From: Siphonodentalium dalli
Lineage: Eukaryota > Mollusca > Scaphopoda > Gadilida > Siphonodentaliidae
DNA: 64,000 nucleotides
Assembly (NCBI GenBank): GCA_032622095.1
Contig: CP136064.1
Span: 260,131,863-260,195,862 of the forward strand
Direction of reading: 5' to 3'
The translations under genes were made by a program, and so were the position numbers. The notes beneath the pieces are model-generated. The model was given only the letters and a program-made list of their open reading frames with translations. It did not search any database and was not told where the DNA came from. Shown piece by piece: positions 22,362 to 33,076 of the stretch. How positions within the stretch are numbered: position 1 is the stretch's first letter; each line of letters opens with the position of its first letter.

Positions 22362-22700
22362 TCTCATATATATTTTGAAGACCTCTGTCTGTATGTATGT
22401 ATGTCTGTATGTCATTGATACAAATCTACGATTCTCGACCGATCGGGACGAAACTTGGTACGTGTCTGTAGTTTGACCAGGCGGTGGACGTTGTCGTATT
22501 GGCGAGCCCGTGCGACGCCAGCTTCGCGCATGCGCAGACGAGATCTCGATCTTGCCCCGGATACGAATTTTATCTGGTCGCCGAGCCCGTGCGACGCCAG
22601 CTTCGCGCATGCGCAGACCAGATATCGGAAACGGGTGGAATTATCGACTTGGAAATTTGTTTTTTTTAATAGCCCGGACAACGTCGGGCTCATCGGCTAG
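22362..22700 (+). mobile_element. Helitron array unit 7 (family A, short)
   Basis: 339 bp. It carries the same shortened repeat junction (CTCGATCTTGCCCCGG) and the same TATCTGGTCGCC variant as the end of unit 5. This suggests that 5 and 7 share recent ancestry although unit 6 lies between them. Confidence 0.8.
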
Positions 22701-23201
22701 TCTCATATATATTTTGAAGACCTCTGTCTGTATGTATGTATGTCTGTATGTCATTGATACAAATCTACGATTCTCGACCGATCGGGACGAAACTTGGTAC
22801 GTGTCTGTAGTTTGACCAGGCGGTGGACGTTGTCGTATTGGCGAGCCCGTGCGGCGCCCCCTTCGCGCATGCGCAGACGAGATCTCGGAAACGGGTGGAG
22901 CTATCGACTTGAAATTTGGTATGTGAATGTATCTTGCCCCGGATACGAATTTTATCGGGTCGCCGAGCACGTGCGACGCCAGCTTCGCGCATGCGCAGAC
23001 GAGATCTCGGAAACGGGTGGAGCTATCGACTTGAAATTTGGTATGTGAATGTATCTTGCCCCGAATATGAATTTTATCGGGTCGCCGAGCCCGTGCGACG
23101 ACAGCTTCGCGCATGCGCAGACCAGATCTCGGAAACGGGTAGAGCTATCGACTTGAAATTTGGATTTGAATAGCCCGGACAACGTCGGCCTCATCGGCTA
23201 G
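22701..23201 (+). mobile_element. Helitron array unit 8 (family A)
   Basis: 501 bp, TC to CTAG. Its leader is nearly identical to unit 7 (TCATTGATACAAATC variant). The 3' hairpin carries one change (GTCGGCC). Confidence 0.8.
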
Positions 23202-23829
23202 TCTCATATATATTTTGAAGACCTCTGTTTGTCTGTATGTTTGTCTGTATGTCTGTGTCATTTATACAAACTACGATTCTCGACCGATCGGGACGAAACT
23301 TGGTACGTGTGTGTAGTTTGACCAGTCGGTCGTCGTCGTCGTATTGGCGAGCAAGTGCGGCGCCCACTTCGCGCATGCGCAGACGAGATCTCGGAAACGG
23401 GTGGAGCTATCGACTTGAAATTTGCTATGTGAATGTATCTTGCCCCGTTACGAATTTTATCGGGTCGCCGAGCCCGTGCGACGCCAGCTTCGCACATGCG
23501 CAGACGAGATCTCGGAAACGATTGGAGCTATCGACTTGAAATTTGGTATGTGAATGTATCTTGCCCCGGATATGAATTTTATCGGGTCACCGAGCCCGTG
23601 CGACGCCAGCTTCGCGCATGCGCAGACGAGATATCGGAAACGGGTGGAGCTATCGACTTGAAATTTGCTATGTGAATGTATCTTGCCCCGGATACGATTT
23701 TTATCGGGTCGCCGAGCCCGTGCGACGCAAGCTTCGCACATGCGCAGACCAGATCTCGGAAACGGGTGGAGCTATCGACTTGAAATTTGGTTTTTGAATA
23801 GCCCGGACAACGTCGGGCTCATCGGCTGG
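23202..23829 (+). mobile_element. Helitron array unit 9 (family A, last)
   Basis: 628 bp. It ends CTGG, still a legal CTRR, followed by T and then family X DNA. It closes the array. Confidence 0.8.
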
Positions 23830-24363
23830 TATATATATGTATATATTACAGTAACTGAAACAGGGCCTTTATTCAGCGACGGAATGGCTCCTCTGTGCGC
23901 GAATAGAAAGCGCACATGCATTATGATCTTGAACAGGCTCCTTTCGGGAGCTTTTATTCAGCAGCGTGTATATAGGACCACAGGCCCCTGCACTGCGGCC
24001 CATTTGCGCACTTCGCGCCCATTTTCATATTGTATAAACATTATTTTATACATATCAATTTGCCGTCTTCCGTATATATATATGTACTCCTTCGATTCCA
24101 CACTCAATGCACTTTCATAACAGACACAATCTATTACTTATATTCACTGTTCAAAGTGGAATATTAAAAGACCATTTAACATCCATTTCCAACGATGGTA
24201 TAGCACGTTCGAGTTTCGACTCTACGCCCCATGCATGCACTTCCACGACAAAAGCAACATGCTTTACTTATATTCACACTCAACCTGATCTGACAAATTA
24301 ATTCATAGCGCCCATTTTCAACAACGTTTTGGTAGAGCGCATGGAAATTTCGCCAATACTATA

Positions 24364-24688
24364 GCTGAAGGGGTCACTCTCACCAAAAAAAGTGTTGAAG
24401 GGTACACAGTGTTTGAAAATGTGCTGAAGGGTACATGGGGTTTGTGATCGGCACGAACACCATTACTTAAATTGTGTTTATGAAAGTCTGGCGCCCATTA
24501 GTAGTTTGTTTTCAGTACATTTTGATATTCATTGAAACGTAATCAATTATTCTCTAACAGAAATCATGGCAGATACGAAGACTGAATGTCCTTTAGAATG
24601 ACATTTCAAACCCTGTGTACCCTTCAGCACATTTTGAAAATCCTGTGTACCCTTCAGCACTTTTTTTGGTGAGAGTGACCCCTTCAGC
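24364..24688. mobile_element. MITE with long TIRs and 9-bp TSD (Mutator-like)
   Basis: AATACTATA at 24355-24363 is repeated at 24689-24697. The ends are inverted: left GCTGAAGGGGTCACTCTCAC, right its complement, with about 75-bp arms that contain two further GCTGAAGGGTACA motifs each. The 325-bp element sits inside family X copy 2. A related uninterrupted site in copy 3 (GCAATAGCAACGCAAG near 26221) shows the pre-insertion state. A 9-bp TSD suggests Mutator, but no transposase is present. Confidence 0.78.
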
Positions 24689-25031
24689 AATACTATAGCA
24701 ACGCAAGTGTGGGTTTGTGTACGACGCTTCGACAACCGTCATAGGAAATAGTGTCTACTTGAGTGCAAACACGTGGCGTTTGGGGACCATGCTCGATCTC
24801 ATGTTCTCTCTGACCAATCGGCGTGAAAGATGGTGAGTCATCTTCTACGACACAATATTGCCCGTGTTCCAAATTTGGGCTATACATTGGACGCATGGTT
24901 GAAAAGTTATAAACGCGCCAAAAGCGTGACCCAGTTATACACACACAGATACACACACACACACTCACCCTCACGGGATCACACAGATACACACACACAG
25001 ACGACGGGTTATATATATATATATATATAGA

Positions 25032-26503
25032 CCAGGGGATTGCCCGTCAAAATGACGGGTATATAAATGTTCTTCGTTACATTCTAGTATCCGCGGTCAT
25101 GGGCACATTGTCATTGCTATATCAGCAATGGGTTGGTCAGGCTTCTCTTTCACCGGAGGCGCGTGGGAACAACACTTTTTTGAACTAAAACTGTATTCTG
25201 TACCCCCATCTACCCCACATATATATGCATGAACATTTGGAATGCAACACAATCAACATATATTACTTTATTACTGTATTTTCTATCTGAAACAGACTCC
25301 ATTTGGGAGCGTTTATTCAGCGGGGGGGGGGGGGTCTGCGACCCCTTTACAGTAAGCTATGAGCCTAGTTCGGGAGCACTGAAAAACTGTATTTTCTACC
25401 ACCATCCACATATATGCATGCACATATGGAATGCAACATAATCAACTTATATTATACTAGCCGATGAGCCCGACGTTGTCCGGGCTATTCAAAAACCAAA
25501 TTTCAAGTCGATAGCTCCACCCGTTTCCGAGATCTGGTCTGCGCATGCGCGAAGCTGGCGTCGCACGGACTCTGCGACCCGATAAAATTCGTATCCGGGG
25601 CAAGATACAATCACATACCAAATTTCAAGTCGATAGCTCCACCCGTTTCCGAGATCTCGTCTACGTATGCGCGAAGCTGGCGTCGCACGGGCTAGGCGAC
25701 CCGATAAAATTCGTATCCGGGGCAAGATACATTCACATACCAAATTTCAAGTCGATAGCTCCACCCGTTTCCGAGATCTCGTCTGCGCATGCGCTGCACG
25801 GGCGTCGCACGGGCTCGCCAATACGACATCGACGACCGCCTGGTCAAACTACACACACGTACCAAGTTTCGTCCCGATCGGTCGAGAATCGTAGATTTGT
25901 ATTAATGACAGACAGACAAACAGACAGACAGACAGAGGTCTTCAAAATATATATGAGATTACTTTATTACTATGATATATAACTGAAACAGAGCCTTTAT
26001 TCAGCGACGGAGTGGCTTGCAGCCCCCATGTGCGCTTCGCGCATATTACAGTTTATATTCACACGGAAGTGGCACATTAAAAGACCATTTAGCACCCATT
26101 TCCAACGATGGTATAGAACGTTCGAGTCTCGACCCTTCACACTCAACCTGATCTGACAATTAATTTATAGCGCCCATTTTCAACAACGCTTTTGGTAGAG
26201 CACATGGAAATTTCGTCAATGCAATAGCAACGCAAGTGTGGGTTTGTGTACGACGTCACAATCATGACGTCATTTCGACAAACGTCATAGGAAATAGTGT
26301 CTACTTGAGTGCAAATGTGGCGTTTGGGGACCATGCTCGATCTCATGTTCTCTGACCAATCGGCATGAAAGTTCGTGAGTCATCTTCTACGGCAGAATAT
26401 TGGCCTTGTTCGAAATTTGGGCTCCATTGGACACATGGTTGAAAAGTTATAAACGCGCCAAAAGCGTGACCGAGTTATACACACAGAGACACACACACGT
26501 TGA
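25032..26503 (-). mobile_element. Helitron-like family X, copy 3 (5'-truncated)
   Basis: Minus-strand 3' end: hairpin CCCGTCATTTTGACGGG, CAATCCC, CTGG, joined to the TC of copy 2. Its own pieces are 25032-25456 and 25959 to about 26503. It contains two internal copies of a ~190-bp segment. The expected 5' end (ACCCGTCGTC plus AT repeats and TC) is missing near 26503, so the copy is truncated there. Confidence 0.7.
25457..25958 (-). mobile_element. Solo family-A Helitron, minus strand
   Basis: 502 bp, the reverse complement of the array units: TC start at 25958, leader, 122-bp repeats, hairpin AGCCCGGACAACGTCGGGCT and CTAG at 25460-25457. It lies between A and T. The uninterrupted sister segment in the same element (about 25255-25275, CATATATTACTTTATTAC) shows the empty site, so this copy demonstrates the A|T target rule directly. 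Confidence 0.88.
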
Positions 26504-26759
26504 TCACTCACCCTGCTTTTCGCAAATGTACCCTCTCGGCCTAGAACAGTTCTCCATTGCCCAGTTGCCTTAAATATATTGCACCACACAATCGAATCCC
26601 TCCTGCAGGGTTGGTTCAGCGACATCCCAGAAACTTGTATGTGCAGCTTGGCCGTTGACCCAATTGAAACCAATAGCTCCTTTCATCAATGATATCCAAA
26701 CATTCTTTTGACCTGTCTCGCTTATTAAGTGGAAAGAAACTTGTTGTTATATAAAATAT

Positions 26760-27218
26760 GTGACCCGCCATATCAAATCCAGTTGTAAGTCGGGATTTGT
26801 TTTACCCTGTGCAAATGCATTCTCTTGTATATGCGAGTCGACCATAGGTCGCCTCGCATATATAAGATAATGCATTGGCCTAACAATTTTTTATCATGTT
26901 TTTTAAATAAATGTTTCTTACAATTTTTAGGACATAAAATAAACAAACATCCATTACCCTGCAGGGAGCTCCACGCATATACGGAAGCACATAGAAGAGT
27001 GTCGTCTGCTCATGTTTGTCTGGGGCTCTGTATGGGTGAAATTATAGAATTGTTAAAGAATACAAGAACAAATTATTAAAATTGTAAAAAATTGTTAGGC
27101 CAATGCATTCTCTTATATATGCGAGGCGACCTATGGTCGACTCGCATATATAAGAGAATGCATTGGCACAGGGTAAAAAAAATCCCGACTTCAGACTGGA
27201 TTTGATATGGCGGGTCAC
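26760..27218. mobile_element. Foldback MITE P1, copy 1
   Basis: 459 bp with ends GTGACCCGCCATATCAAATC in inverted orientation and ATAT on both sides (possible 4-bp TSD). Each arm includes a 69-bp palindromic module (26811-26879 and 27099-27167). The interior is shared with 46167-46621 and 57765-58012. No coding capacity; the superfamily cannot be named from a 4-bp AT-rich duplication. Confidence 0.8.
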
Positions 27219-27237
27219 ATATGCAGATGTACAAGCT

Positions 27238-27495
27238 CAATGCAGAGTTGAGTCCCCTACGCCAGACTAACCACTGCCCGCACCTACACGTAATGTGAAT
27301 GAATGCAGAGTTCTGTCCCCTACGCCAGACTAACCACTGCCCGCACCTACACGTAATGTGAATGAATGCAGAGTTGAGTCCCCTACGCCGGACTAACCAC
27401 TGCCCGCACCTACACGTAATGTGAATGAATGCAGAGTTCTGTCCCCTACGCCGGACTAACGACTGCCCGCACCTACACGTAATGTGAAGGAATGT
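27238..27495. repeat. 63-bp minisatellite, four units
   Basis: Units start at about 27238, 27301, 27364 and 27427. They alternate between GTTGAG and GTTCTG variants, so a 126-bp higher-order pair is repeated twice. Because 63 is divisible by three, the minus strand stays open and produces an artificial repetitive frame (27076-27531). Confidence 0.85.
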
Positions 27496-27707
27496 CACAT
27501 TTATTTGAGACTTTTGTAGATTACAATTCATTCTGCATTATTATGAGAAACTGAACTGTCCATATTGATTTACCTGTGATTTACCTGTGATCTTCGGTCG
27601 AAGAAAGCCTACCGGCTTGTATTGACCTCTTCTTTAGTTCTTAACACATTTTTAACTATCTGTTGTGTCTGGCGACTTGATTATATGTACAGTGCGTATT
27701 AAAAACA

Positions 27708-29030
27708 TTAAAATTTTGGTTTCTCGTTGTTGAATTTAAAATAGAATTTGTTGGCTCTTCCTCTCCAGGTGTCGTTTAGTATAGATTTAAAAGCATTCAC
27801 ATCTTCTGCTCCGATGCATAATTCTGTCAGGTTGTTCCAGTTGTTTGTACTGCGTGGAATGAAGCTATTTGCTGTGCTATTGTTTTTATGAATTTCTTTC
27901 TAATTTTTTTCTTTATGACCTCTTGTTCTGTTTGAGAGTGATTTCTTTAATGACCGGAGAACTGCTTTGTCCTTCTGGTTGATGATCTTGTACATTTGGA
28001 TCATATAACACCTCTCTCGTCGGTAGTACAGTGTTGGTAAGCCGAGCATTTTATTTCTTTCTTCATTGTCCAAATTTCTTAGCTTATTTGTTGTTGATAA
28101 TTTAGTTGCTCTTCTTTGGACATTTTCGATGGCAATCTGATGTTTTCTTAGGTGTGGGTTCCAAACGGACGACGCATATTCTACGATTGGTCTGATGAGC
28201 GATTTGAATAGGATTTTCAGCATTTCCTCGTCTATATGGTTAAAAGTTCTCCGAATCATTCCAATTCTCTGGTTTGCTTTGTTGACTGAAGATGATATAT
28301 GTTGACCCTTTACCCAACAGAAGGGCCCTGTGCCAATGCATTCTCTTATATATGCGAGTCGACCATAGGTCGCCTCGCATATATAAGAGAATGCATTGGC
28401 TTAACACATTAAAAATTATAAAATTGTTAAAGAATGTAAGAAAAAATGGTATAAAAGTGTTTTAAAAATATTTTTTTAGGCCAATGCATTCTCTTATATA
28501 TGCGAGGCGACCTATGGTCGACTCGCATATATAAGAGAATGCATTGGCACAGGGCATAACTGTAACCATCACAATGTGGTCAATGAACCGGTTCCAATGA
28601 TATCCATATATGTATGGTTTTATTGAGATAGACCGAAGATATTTTAGGCTGTTGAAGCTTTATTTGGGCGTTTTTGGCCGGTTTGTTGGGTAAAGGGTTA
28701 ATCATAGGTTAGCCCTGTGTCAAAGACAACCCCAATGTCTTTCTCAGTATCTGTGGATTGAATTTCTATATTGTTGTTGGAGTCACTGATTGAGTATGCA
28801 AACTTTGGGTTGTCTTTGCCGATGTGTAAGACCTTGCATTTAGCTGCATTGAATCTCAGTAGCCATCTTTCTGACCAGTCGAATAGTTTGTTTAGATCTG
28901 GTTGGAGTTGCAAATGGTCTTGCTCGTCCGTTATTTCTGTATAGATTTTTGTATCATCTGCGAACAGTTTGCAGCGAGAAGTTATTTCAGTTGTGATATT
29001 ATTTATGTATACAAGTGTAACAATTATACC
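27708..29030 (-). pseudogene. LINE ORF2 C-terminal part, broken by a TTAA MITE
   Basis: Minus strand: YINNITTEITSRCKLFADDTKIY near 28980 contains the RT catalytic FADD box. It is followed by WSERWLLRFNAAKCKVLHIG, then MITE P2 copy 1 (28302-28701), then MIRRTFNHIDEEMLKILFKS and IVEYASSVWNPH. After a frameshift near 27900 it continues IPRSTNNWNNL to a stop at 27708-27710. The order matches thumb and C-terminal regions of a jockey/CR1-clade RT of a different lineage from the intact LINE. The N-terminal RT half lies at 33077-33662. Confidence 0.8.
28302..28701. mobile_element. piggyBac-like MITE P2, copy 1
   Basis: Ends CCCTTTACCCAACA in inverted orientation, flanked by TTGA (mutated TTAA) and TTAA. 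Contains two copies of the 68-bp palindromic module (28333-28400, 28480-28548) in inverted orientation. It interrupts the LINE pseudogene between its RT and thumb regions, so it is younger than that LINE. Confidence 0.82.
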
Positions 29031-29039
29031 TTGTGTCAA

Positions 29040-30180
29040 TTGTATTGTAAATGAGTGAAGGCTCTTTAAACGTGGGTTATCGCATTAAATCGGAAAGGTA
29101 ATAGTCTCTTTAATATTTTTTGCATGGTATCGTTAAATTGTGTGACCTTAATTTACGAACACGAGAGCACCAACGGACAATTTACCAATTATGGCTAATT
29201 CTCGGGTGAATGCGCACTCGGTCAGAACGAAGTCTTTGTGTAAAGCATGGCGTTCACTCAGTGAGTGACCTCGTGGAAATCGAGTGAATGGAAATAATCG
29301 TGATTGGTCAATGGTGAATTTGGCCGGCCTTTATAATGTGGTGAAAATGTATAGGATTTTTAGACTGATTCGTATTTCCAACGACGCTGGTATGTATTGC
29401 TAATTTCTCCACAGTAGGGGGGTGGGGGGTAGATGAGAATATTTTTTTATTGGTATTGATGTGGCCATGATTCAACCGAGTTAATTTACCAAGCTGATAT
29501 TTTTTTTGTCTGAATATATTCTGATTTGAAATAATTCCCTGATATTCATATCCGTCACAAACACTATAATATTACACTATATTCATTGTGTACACTAGCC
29601 ACCGATGCATATCTGGCAAAAACTTTAGATTGGACGTTGTTATTATAAATTTCTAACACGTGTCAAGTATATATTCGGTCCGAGCGTATGGGGAACGGAA
29701 TATCGTCGCGACACTTGGCAGCAGAATGACTGTATTCTTGGACTCGCTTAATGTGCGGCATCAAATTGCCAATTCATGTCACTTGCGCATACCGCCAAAC
29801 AAATGTTGAAACCATGTAGATAAATTTGTTCATTCGAGAATTTAGACACCTCGCATAATTCCTCAAAAACATTGTCTGTTAAGAACCATATGTAAATGTA
29901 GTATTAATGTACTGTACTCATCGGCGTTGTCTGACAACTATACTCTCTGGACAAGCACCACTATTCTCTCTTAAGGCCATTATTATTGCATGCCCGCATT
30001 CTTTAGTTTGTTATTTTATTTAGTTTATACAATTCTGATGGAATAGACCAACTACGATGAGTACAGAGATGTGGAAAATTTAATTTAATGGACGGGTCGG
30101 CTTTGTCACCCCTTTCCGACATTTGGTGTTAAAGAGCAATATATCACTCAAACGGAAGGATGCGATGAGTCTATATGTCA
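29040..30180. other. Non-coding part of an insertion into the LINE pseudogene
   Basis: The LINE frame stops at about 29030 and resumes at 33077, so ~4 kb was added here. This first part shows no recognisable coding sequence or transposon end. TATACAAG next to 29010-29017 and TACACAAG near 33080 could be an 8-bp target duplication with one change. Confidence 0.4.
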
Positions 30181-30189
30181 AATAATGTG

Positions 30190-31035
30190 GATGATGGTTT
30201 ATAATATTCTCAAATAGAATTACCTCCCATTTATGTTTACATTATCGTTGGGAAATTTCGCGCCACGCCGAAATAACCTATGCCGGAAGTAACGAAAATC
30301 GTGTGTGATGCGAACCACGTACATTTGTAAAAATGTCATTTCTGTTCTGGTATGGTATTTGGGTAAATACGGCCCCAAAAATTTAGCCAAGATAAAAGCG
30401 AGCAGTTGTGGAATTATGATAAATTTTATGTCAAATAAACTTGTATGATGTTTCTAATTTTTCTCAAATACAATTACCCCCCATTTCTGTTTACATTATC
30501 GTTGGGGAAATTTCGCGCCACGCCGAAATAACATATACCGGAAGTAACGAAAATCGTGTGTGATGCGAACCACGTACATTTGTAAAAATGTCATTTCTGT
30601 TCTGGTATGGTATTTGGGTAAATACGGCCCCAAAAATTTAGCCAAGATAAAAGCGAGCAGTTGTGGAATTATGATAAATTTTATGTCAAATAAACTTGTA
30701 TGATGTTTCTAATTTTTCTCAAATACAATTACCCCCCATTTCTGTTTACATTATCGTTGGGAAATTTCGCGCCACGCCGAAATAACATATACCGGAAGTA
30801 ACTAAAATCGTGTGTGATGCGAACCACGTACATTTGTAAAAATGTCATTTCTGTTCTGGTATGGTATTTGGGTAAATACGGCCCCAAAAATTTAGCCAAG
30901 ATAAAAGCGAGCAGTTGTGGAATTATGATAAATTATATGTCAAATAACTTGTATTATGTTTCTAATGTTAATGGCGAGCAGGTGGAATTATGATAAAATT
31001 TATGTCAAGTGGACTTGTATGATGTTTCTTATTAG
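30190..31035. repeat. Tandem ~254-bp repeat, three copies plus a remnant
   Basis: Successive copies of ATTATCGTTGGGAAATTTCG occur near 30241, 30495 and 30750 (spacing 254-255 bp). Each unit includes GCGCCACGCCGAAATAAC and TCATTTCTGTTCTGGTATGG. A short degenerate fourth piece follows to ~31035. No coding capacity. Confidence 0.88.
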
Positions 31036-31625
31036 CTCAATTAGATATCACGCTCTGTTTTTTCCATGTAAAGGACATGTGCAATCGTTGAAAGGTGCAT
31101 CGTTTTTTCCCCTCGGGTGGGTAAGTTCCTACAACTTCGTAAGCTTTGGTAATCCCTTTACTCTCGAATCTGTCAGTACATGACCAACTCCTGGGAATTT
31201 TGTTTGCTGATTTATTCCCGATGGGTTCACCATAGATTTATGGGTCTAAATGTTTCTTTGTAAACGTAATCCGACGTTTGTTTGTCACAATTGTGAAACC
31301 ATATTTTCGAGGCTTATTACCTTGCGGAGACAACGCTCTTTATTGTTGTTGTTTTTCCAAACAGTAAATAATTCATGTTCAAATGCGTCTGTGTACGTAT
31401 TCTTGCTCTGTGTTTCATACACGACACATTATACTGAAGAGTCTGACTAACTCAAATAAACACGACGCTCTGAATTATACCATGGTCCATTAATGCTGGT
31501 ATATAACTGGTTATCTGCGAGTGTTGTCCTCTTGCTTTGACCGGTGTTTATAGAGTTTTCACTGCCTTACATCCTTTTTGGGTTTCAAACACAATCACTG
31601 GTCATATGAAAGTCATATGTCGGTG

Positions 31626-32065
31626 ATTTGATTAAGGGGTAATTGATATAATGAAAATAATTTGCTTTTGAGTATGCATTGGATTTGATTAAGGTGGTAG
31701 TTATTATAATACAATATTTTGCTTATGGTTATACATTGGATTTGATTAAGGGGTAATTGATATAATGAAAATAATTTGCTTTTGAGTATGCATTAGATTT
31801 GGTTAAGGTGGTAGTTATTATAATATAATATTTTGCTTATGGTTATACATTGGATTTGATTAAGGGGGTAATTGATATAATGAAAATAAGTTGCTTATGA
31901 TTATGCAATGGATTTGATTAAGGTGGTAGTTATTATAATATAATATTTTGCTTATGGTTATACATTGGATTTGATTAAGGGGGTAATTGATATAATGAAA
32001 ATAATTTGCTTATGATTATGCAATGGATTTGATTAAGGTGGTAGTTATTATAATACAATATTTTA
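31626..32065. repeat. Alternating-dimer minisatellite (~57 + ~57 bp)
   Basis: Two related half-units alternate: one has AAGGGGTAATTGATATAATG, the other AAGGTGGTAGTTATTATAAT. Both start GATTTGATTAAGG. About four dimers are present, then the pattern decays. Alternation shows that the pair, not the single unit, was amplified. Confidence 0.85.
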
Positions 32066-33076
32066 CTATGCTCGTATATTAGCACTGTTTAAAAGGGGGA
32101 TAGTCTTTAGGGATATGTTGGTAGTTATGCTTTATTATTATTAAGGGGGTGGACTTTGATAAATGGATTTGTTATTATTGGGGTGGGTAGATGAAAAGTT
32201 TTATTTTTTTGTTATGCCGTGACCTATTTTGACGCCCAGAGGTGAATCAGTTATGTCCCTTTATATAAATAAACTTAATGAGTTGCTCCCATGATTCTCA
32301 TGGGGTCGGCTGAGTTTGGATTTCCGGGAGACCGCCGAGATGGGATTTCTTAGGGATCCTTACTCAGTTAGCCCCTTTATACCACTGGATAACACTTCAG
32401 TATAATTTAATATTTATTGAATGATTTCATTTATGAATATTTAGACTCCACCTCACTATATTGTCACGGCATATCAAAATAGAAATAATCATCAAATATA
32501 TATAGACAATAAATCGCATCAATTTTTAGTTCTGTTTGTGTTATCTCCCTTTGTCATCAGCCTGGGTATATCCTTGTTAGGTTCCATCAGTTGTAGTCGT
32601 CTCTACCTTGCCATGTGAGCAAGACCCTTTGCGTTAGCTGCTCGTTTCTGTTAATAGATTGAACCTACATTTCTAAATCCGCTATTTATATTTATAAAAT
32701 AATCTTAACTTATTCCGAGTGGGGTCATAGTACAAGTTTCGACTTGGTCTTGTGACACTACTGGGAATAGGTAACAATTTGACTGCATTTTTTTGTTTTA
32801 TCTTAAGTTAAGGTATAAGTTGATCTATATTAAATGACACATAGTTCCCTTTTTTTATTTTCATTCTTGCACAAGTATAATTAGTCTTGACTACATTTAG
32901 TTCACCACACAACAAGTTTTGGGCTTATAACTGACTCCAAGTTATTCACAATTATGGAGTTCCATCGCTTAGCGCGTCAATGGTAACAATGAACCCCATT
33001 CCATTCTTGATTAACGGTCCTCCCATTAAAAGAGAAATAAAACTGTAGTTTCTATATGCCCCTCGAGTACAATTCG
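32066..33076. other. No recognised gene
   Basis: Last part of the ~4-kb segment that splits the LINE pseudogene. AT-rich, no domain-bearing frame, no clear transposon terminus. Confidence 0.45.

Larger units (their letters stand above)
18245..23829 (+). mobile_element. Nine-unit head-to-tail Helitron array with 122-bp internal repeats
   Basis: Eight units begin TCTCATATAT (or a close variant) and one begins TCTATACTAT. Eight end in CTAG, or GATAG in unit 1, directly followed by the TC of the next. The last ends CTGG before T. A hairpin precedes each end: AGCCCGGACAACGTCGGGCT in most units, or GCCGCCGGTGGCGGGC in family-B ends. Inside, a 122-bp, CpG-rich, GCGCATGCGC-containing unit is tandemly repeated 1-3 times. 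The whole block sits at one A|T point in family X copy 2: the paralogous copy near 25968 reads TTATTACTATGATATATAAC with no insert. No proteins are encoded. Confidence 0.88.
17812..25031 (-). mobile_element. Helitron-like family X, copy 2, with nested insertions
   Basis: Follows copy 1 head to tail with no gap: minus-strand ...CTAG (17815-17812) meets TC (17811-17810). Its own pieces are 17812-18244, 23830-24363 and 24689-25031. The gaps hold the plus-strand Helitron array (18245-23829) and a 9-bp-TSD MITE. The 3' hairpin reads CCCGTCATTTTGACGTG, with one stem mutation. The 5' TC end at 25031-25030 is followed by AT-repeat DNA and ACCCGTCGTCTGTGTG. Confidence 0.75.

Noticed and set aside
18292-24120. 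Dozens of overlapping arginine/alanine-rich open frames on both strands
   Set aside because: They fall in the 122-bp Helitron repeat. 122 is not a multiple of three, so successive repeats are read in different frames, and all frames happen to lack stops. The same peptide phrases recur in shifted order on both strands. No start context, splice signals or domain support a gene.
25489-25982. Open frames of 75-145 codons resembling those of the array
   Set aside because: Same repeat artefact in the solo minus-strand Helitron.
27238-27495. Possible CRISPR-like array
   Set aside because: Repeats are contiguous, with no unique spacers, and the genome is eukaryotic.
27076-27531. 151-codon minus-strand frame with HITCRCGQ-type repeats
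   Set aside because: Produced by the 63-bp minisatellite and the adjacent P1 terminus. The Cys pattern is a by-product of the repeat, not a zinc-finger family I recognise.
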